From the NCBI RefSeq assembly GCF_963924675.1, contig NC_089224.1:67565464-67629463 (forward strand): DNA of 64,000 bases, read 5' to 3'. Position numbers and translations under genes: made by a program. This DNA comes from Phocoena phocoena. Taxonomy: Eukaryota > Chordata > Mammalia > Artiodactyla > Phocoenidae. The stretch's first letter is position 1, and each line of letters opens with the position of its first letter. Below, piece after piece: positions 61,341 to 64,000 of this stretch. The notes beneath the pieces were generated by a model, which saw only the letters and a program-made list of their open reading frames with translations, was not told where the DNA came from and did not search any database.

Positions 61341-63455
61341 CTACTTTTATAAAGAATGAAGTATCAATCAACCTTAATGTGAGTTAATTAGTGTGTGCGG
61401 CTTTATCTGTCTGGCTAGTGTTAGCAGCTCTGTTGATTCTTAATAAAGGATGTACAGACCAGGAGGTGATCTAGCTAGAAAGCTCTGTGATGGAGCCAAG
61501 GCCATTGAGTTCAACAATATGACCGGCCACCAGATGGCTGTTTCAGCCTTCCAACTTCATCTGACAACATCCATGACCCAGGACTGAGGAACTCTAAGAA
61601 ACATTTTCACATGTGGGCTGACTGCCAGCCACCTGGTTTTGATTTTGCCATGGAATAAAAATGAAGCAATTAGCTTCCTGTTGCTAAATGGACTTCTCCT
61701 GATGCTTCTTACCCATGTATTTTTCCCCTGTTGAGCCTTGCTGTGATTAATTTGGAGTTTTATTTTCCCACCCTGCATTCTACATTCTTAATAAATACAA
61801 AGATGGCTCTGCTGGAAGGATCTGAAGCTACAAACACCACACAACCCGATATCTGTCCAACACTGAGCTGCCCAGATCTAATATCACAGCCCACAAAACT
61901 CACAAAAATAAATCTCTCTCAAGTTCTTTTCCATTTATTTATTTAGATACTTCTCCCAGATATTAATTCTTTCTAATCTGTTTTATTTATGTTATGATAA
62001 AGAAATCATTCTTGCTGAAGAAGAGACTGATATTTATTTCTTCAATAAGATAGAGGATTGGCAAAATACGGATACAGGCTTTTACTTCTTTATATCTATT
62101 TCTCTACTTTTAACCATAACATGGAGAAGTAAAAATATTATCAACATACCATTGTGGGGATAACCTGTAAAAATATTAATTCCATAAAATATTACCCTTG
62201 GTCCTCAAATATGCATTGATTTCATCCACCTCTGGCATTTTCAGACATACCTCTTTTTCCCAACATTTTTACTCTTAGATTCTGACCCTTCCTGCCTTTG
62301 CAGCATATTTCAATGCAAAGTCATAACTCTAAAATGATAAAAATAAGTTTCATGCTTGACTGTGAAATCAGCCTCAGTATTTCAGAGTCGTAACTCCTAT
62401 GTACACATATCTATGTCTTTGTATAGCAATATTCTCCAAGTAAATCATGTTTCCATTAGTTTCTATGGAGTGTGTGTGTGTTTATGAGGATAATTCCCCA
62501 AACAGGCAGCCCTATGATGTCCCAATTCAAGCACTTTTCACAAGGGCTAAAAGTAGTAACAACATAGCCCTACTCTTCTACTCTTGAAGAATTCATGTCA
62601 TCGGCACATTCAGGTACAAGAGGACTCTTTCCTGAGAAAACTGGGCAGCTAATTTTCTGAGATTGTGGTGCTGGGAATCATCTATAACCAAAACGTTTGA
62701 TTAAACTAATGCCTAAATGAATTAAGAATATTTGAATGAAGTGATGAATAAATGGAATACTGGCAGCTGAATTTGTTGCTATGGGCAGAGGCCTCCCAGG
62801 ACAGTATCTTGAAATAGTTTGAGTATTTTCTTGCACTTCTAACAGTGCTGTCCTGCTTCATAATACCTAACTCACAGCGCTCCCAGGGTTGGCTGCTCAG
62901 AACTCTCACTCTCTCCTAAACCCCCGCCCCCTTCTGCTGCAGTGCCTTTCCAGGGGCAGCCTTCCTTAGAGTAAACACAAGCGTCAAGTAATGTATAAAG
63001 TTCAAGACATTCTATGACACCTAATCCAGACCAAGCCTGACTCCTGCCTCTGAGCCATAGGATGCCAAGGATCAGTCAGGTATAAAAGAATATCTTCCTC
63101 CCCAGGACATTTAGGAGAAAGTTACTTTTAAAGAAGAAATTCCCTTCACCTTAGTTGATGGGTACAAAATGGAAACAACTGAGAGGAAGTGAAGGCAGGG
63201 AATAAAAATGTCTTCATTCTGCCATGGGAGAGATTAAAAGACTAAAATGATGGGGAGAAAAGTGTGAGAATGAATTACGTTACCTTGGAGGCCAAAGACA
63301 AATAGCCTACCAGAAAGGTACTTAGAATTTGGCTACAGAAAACCAAATAAAACAATATTAAAATAGATTCCCATAAAAATCTTTTGATTTCATTTTTGTT
63401 CTTGGTGTATAAACCAGTATTTACATGTTATAAAAACACGTGTATTAAAAGGTTC
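61341..63455. other. Unique sequence, nothing recognised
   Basis: No recognisable exon, RNA gene or repeat in about 2.1 kb. Short open frames lack motifs. Confidence 0.5.
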
Positions 63456-63686
63456 AAAATTAAGAGGTTCTGGGCTTCCCTGGTGGCGCAGTGGTTGAGA
63501 GTCCGCCTGCCGATGCAGGGGACACGGGTTTGTACCCCGGTCCGGGAAGATCCCACATGCCGCGGAGTGGCTGGGCCTGTGAGCCATGGCTGTTGAGCCT
63601 GCGCGTCCGGAGCCTGTGCTCCGCAACGGGAGAGGCCACAACAGTAAGAGGCCCGCGTACCGCAAAAAAAAAATTAAGAGGTTCTG
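63456..63686 (+). mobile_element. Young CHR SINE with a perfect 17-bp duplication
   Basis: The body runs 63473-63669, from 'ggcttccctggtggcgcagt' to 'gcccgcgtaccgc' plus a short A tail. The duplication aaaattaagaggttctg at 63456-63472 and 63670-63686 is identical, and the SINE body is the cleanest of its type in the window. 63687-64000 has nothing recognisable. Confidence 0.95.
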
Positions 63687-64000
63687 AATTATCAATTCCT
63701 TGAAACAGAAGAACAATTTCCTTTCAAGTTTAAAGTAATACAGTAAAACCTAGAACCCACCAGAAATACCTTATTAATATCAAATGTCATGTTACCGAAT
63801 ATTCACTTGGAGATGCTGTTCCTTTTAAAATCTTTCAGATGAGAAAAGGACAGAAACCCAGACTTAGAGAGAAACTGAAAATAAAGATTTTTGTTCCAAA
63901 GTAGCAGAGTTGACACTCTTGTGATGGTGGTCTTTTGACTTCAACAGATCATAATAAAGTCCTGTCATCTTTACCCCATCTCCATAACTCTGCTCAAGTC

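Noticed and set aside
63473..63560. tRNA-like head of the CHR SINE
   Set aside because: It has tRNA ancestry (A and B box-like blocks) but no tRNA fold; it is a SINE promoter, not a tRNA gene.

Overview
The window is nuclear DNA from a mammal, almost certainly a cetacean. The clade call rests on the SINEs: several copies begin with the tRNA-derived CHR head ('cttccctggtggcgcagtgg' type), the family typical of whales, dolphins and hippos, together with cetartiodactyl-type L1 ends and a short mariner MITE starting TTGGGTTGGCC. There are no bacterial genes, and most open frames are shadows inside transposons or have non-ATG starts.

Only one real protein-coding piece can be supported: a 61-codon first exon on the minus strand (23763-23945), starting [15 protein letters not shown], ending QQTP and followed by a consensus GTGAGT donor. 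I recognise it, from memory of the family, as an alternative first coding exon of the cation channel gene TRPM3. It sits in a CpG island (about 23770-24370) with a CCAAT box and Sp1-type GC boxes and no TATA box. Transcription runs leftward, so positions 1-23756 are TRPM3 intron 1. The DNA to the right is the upstream flank, or an intron of longer TRPM3 transcripts that start further upstream.

Layout: 1-2330 holds an old L1 tail, a SINE, and a composite L1 carrying a mariner MITE and a CHR-2-type SINE. 2331-18790 is intronic DNA with ancient repeats (L2, MIR, MER5A, an MLT1-like LTR, a hAT-type MITE, old L1 tails). 18790-23640 has no recognisable repeat. 23640-24370 is the promoter and exon. 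24370-31600 is mostly unique, with one CHR SINE, a CT microsatellite, an old L1 tail and a small membrane-protein-like frame. 31655-48220 is a dense L1 block. 48600-57600 is ancient L2, MIR and MER5A relics. 57650-60390 is an L1 interrupted by a Tigger-like element. 60390-64000 is mostly unique, with a MER5A copy and one young CHR SINE.

The most unusual feature is in the L1 block. Two oppositely oriented L1 copies share an inverted repeat of about 2005 bp (32981-34985 and 37846-39850) in which I found no mismatch or gap, frameshifts and stops included. The L1 sequence immediately outside the tract, on both sides, differs by roughly 10-15%. That is the pattern expected of recent gene conversion between inverted L1s, or of an assembly artefact.
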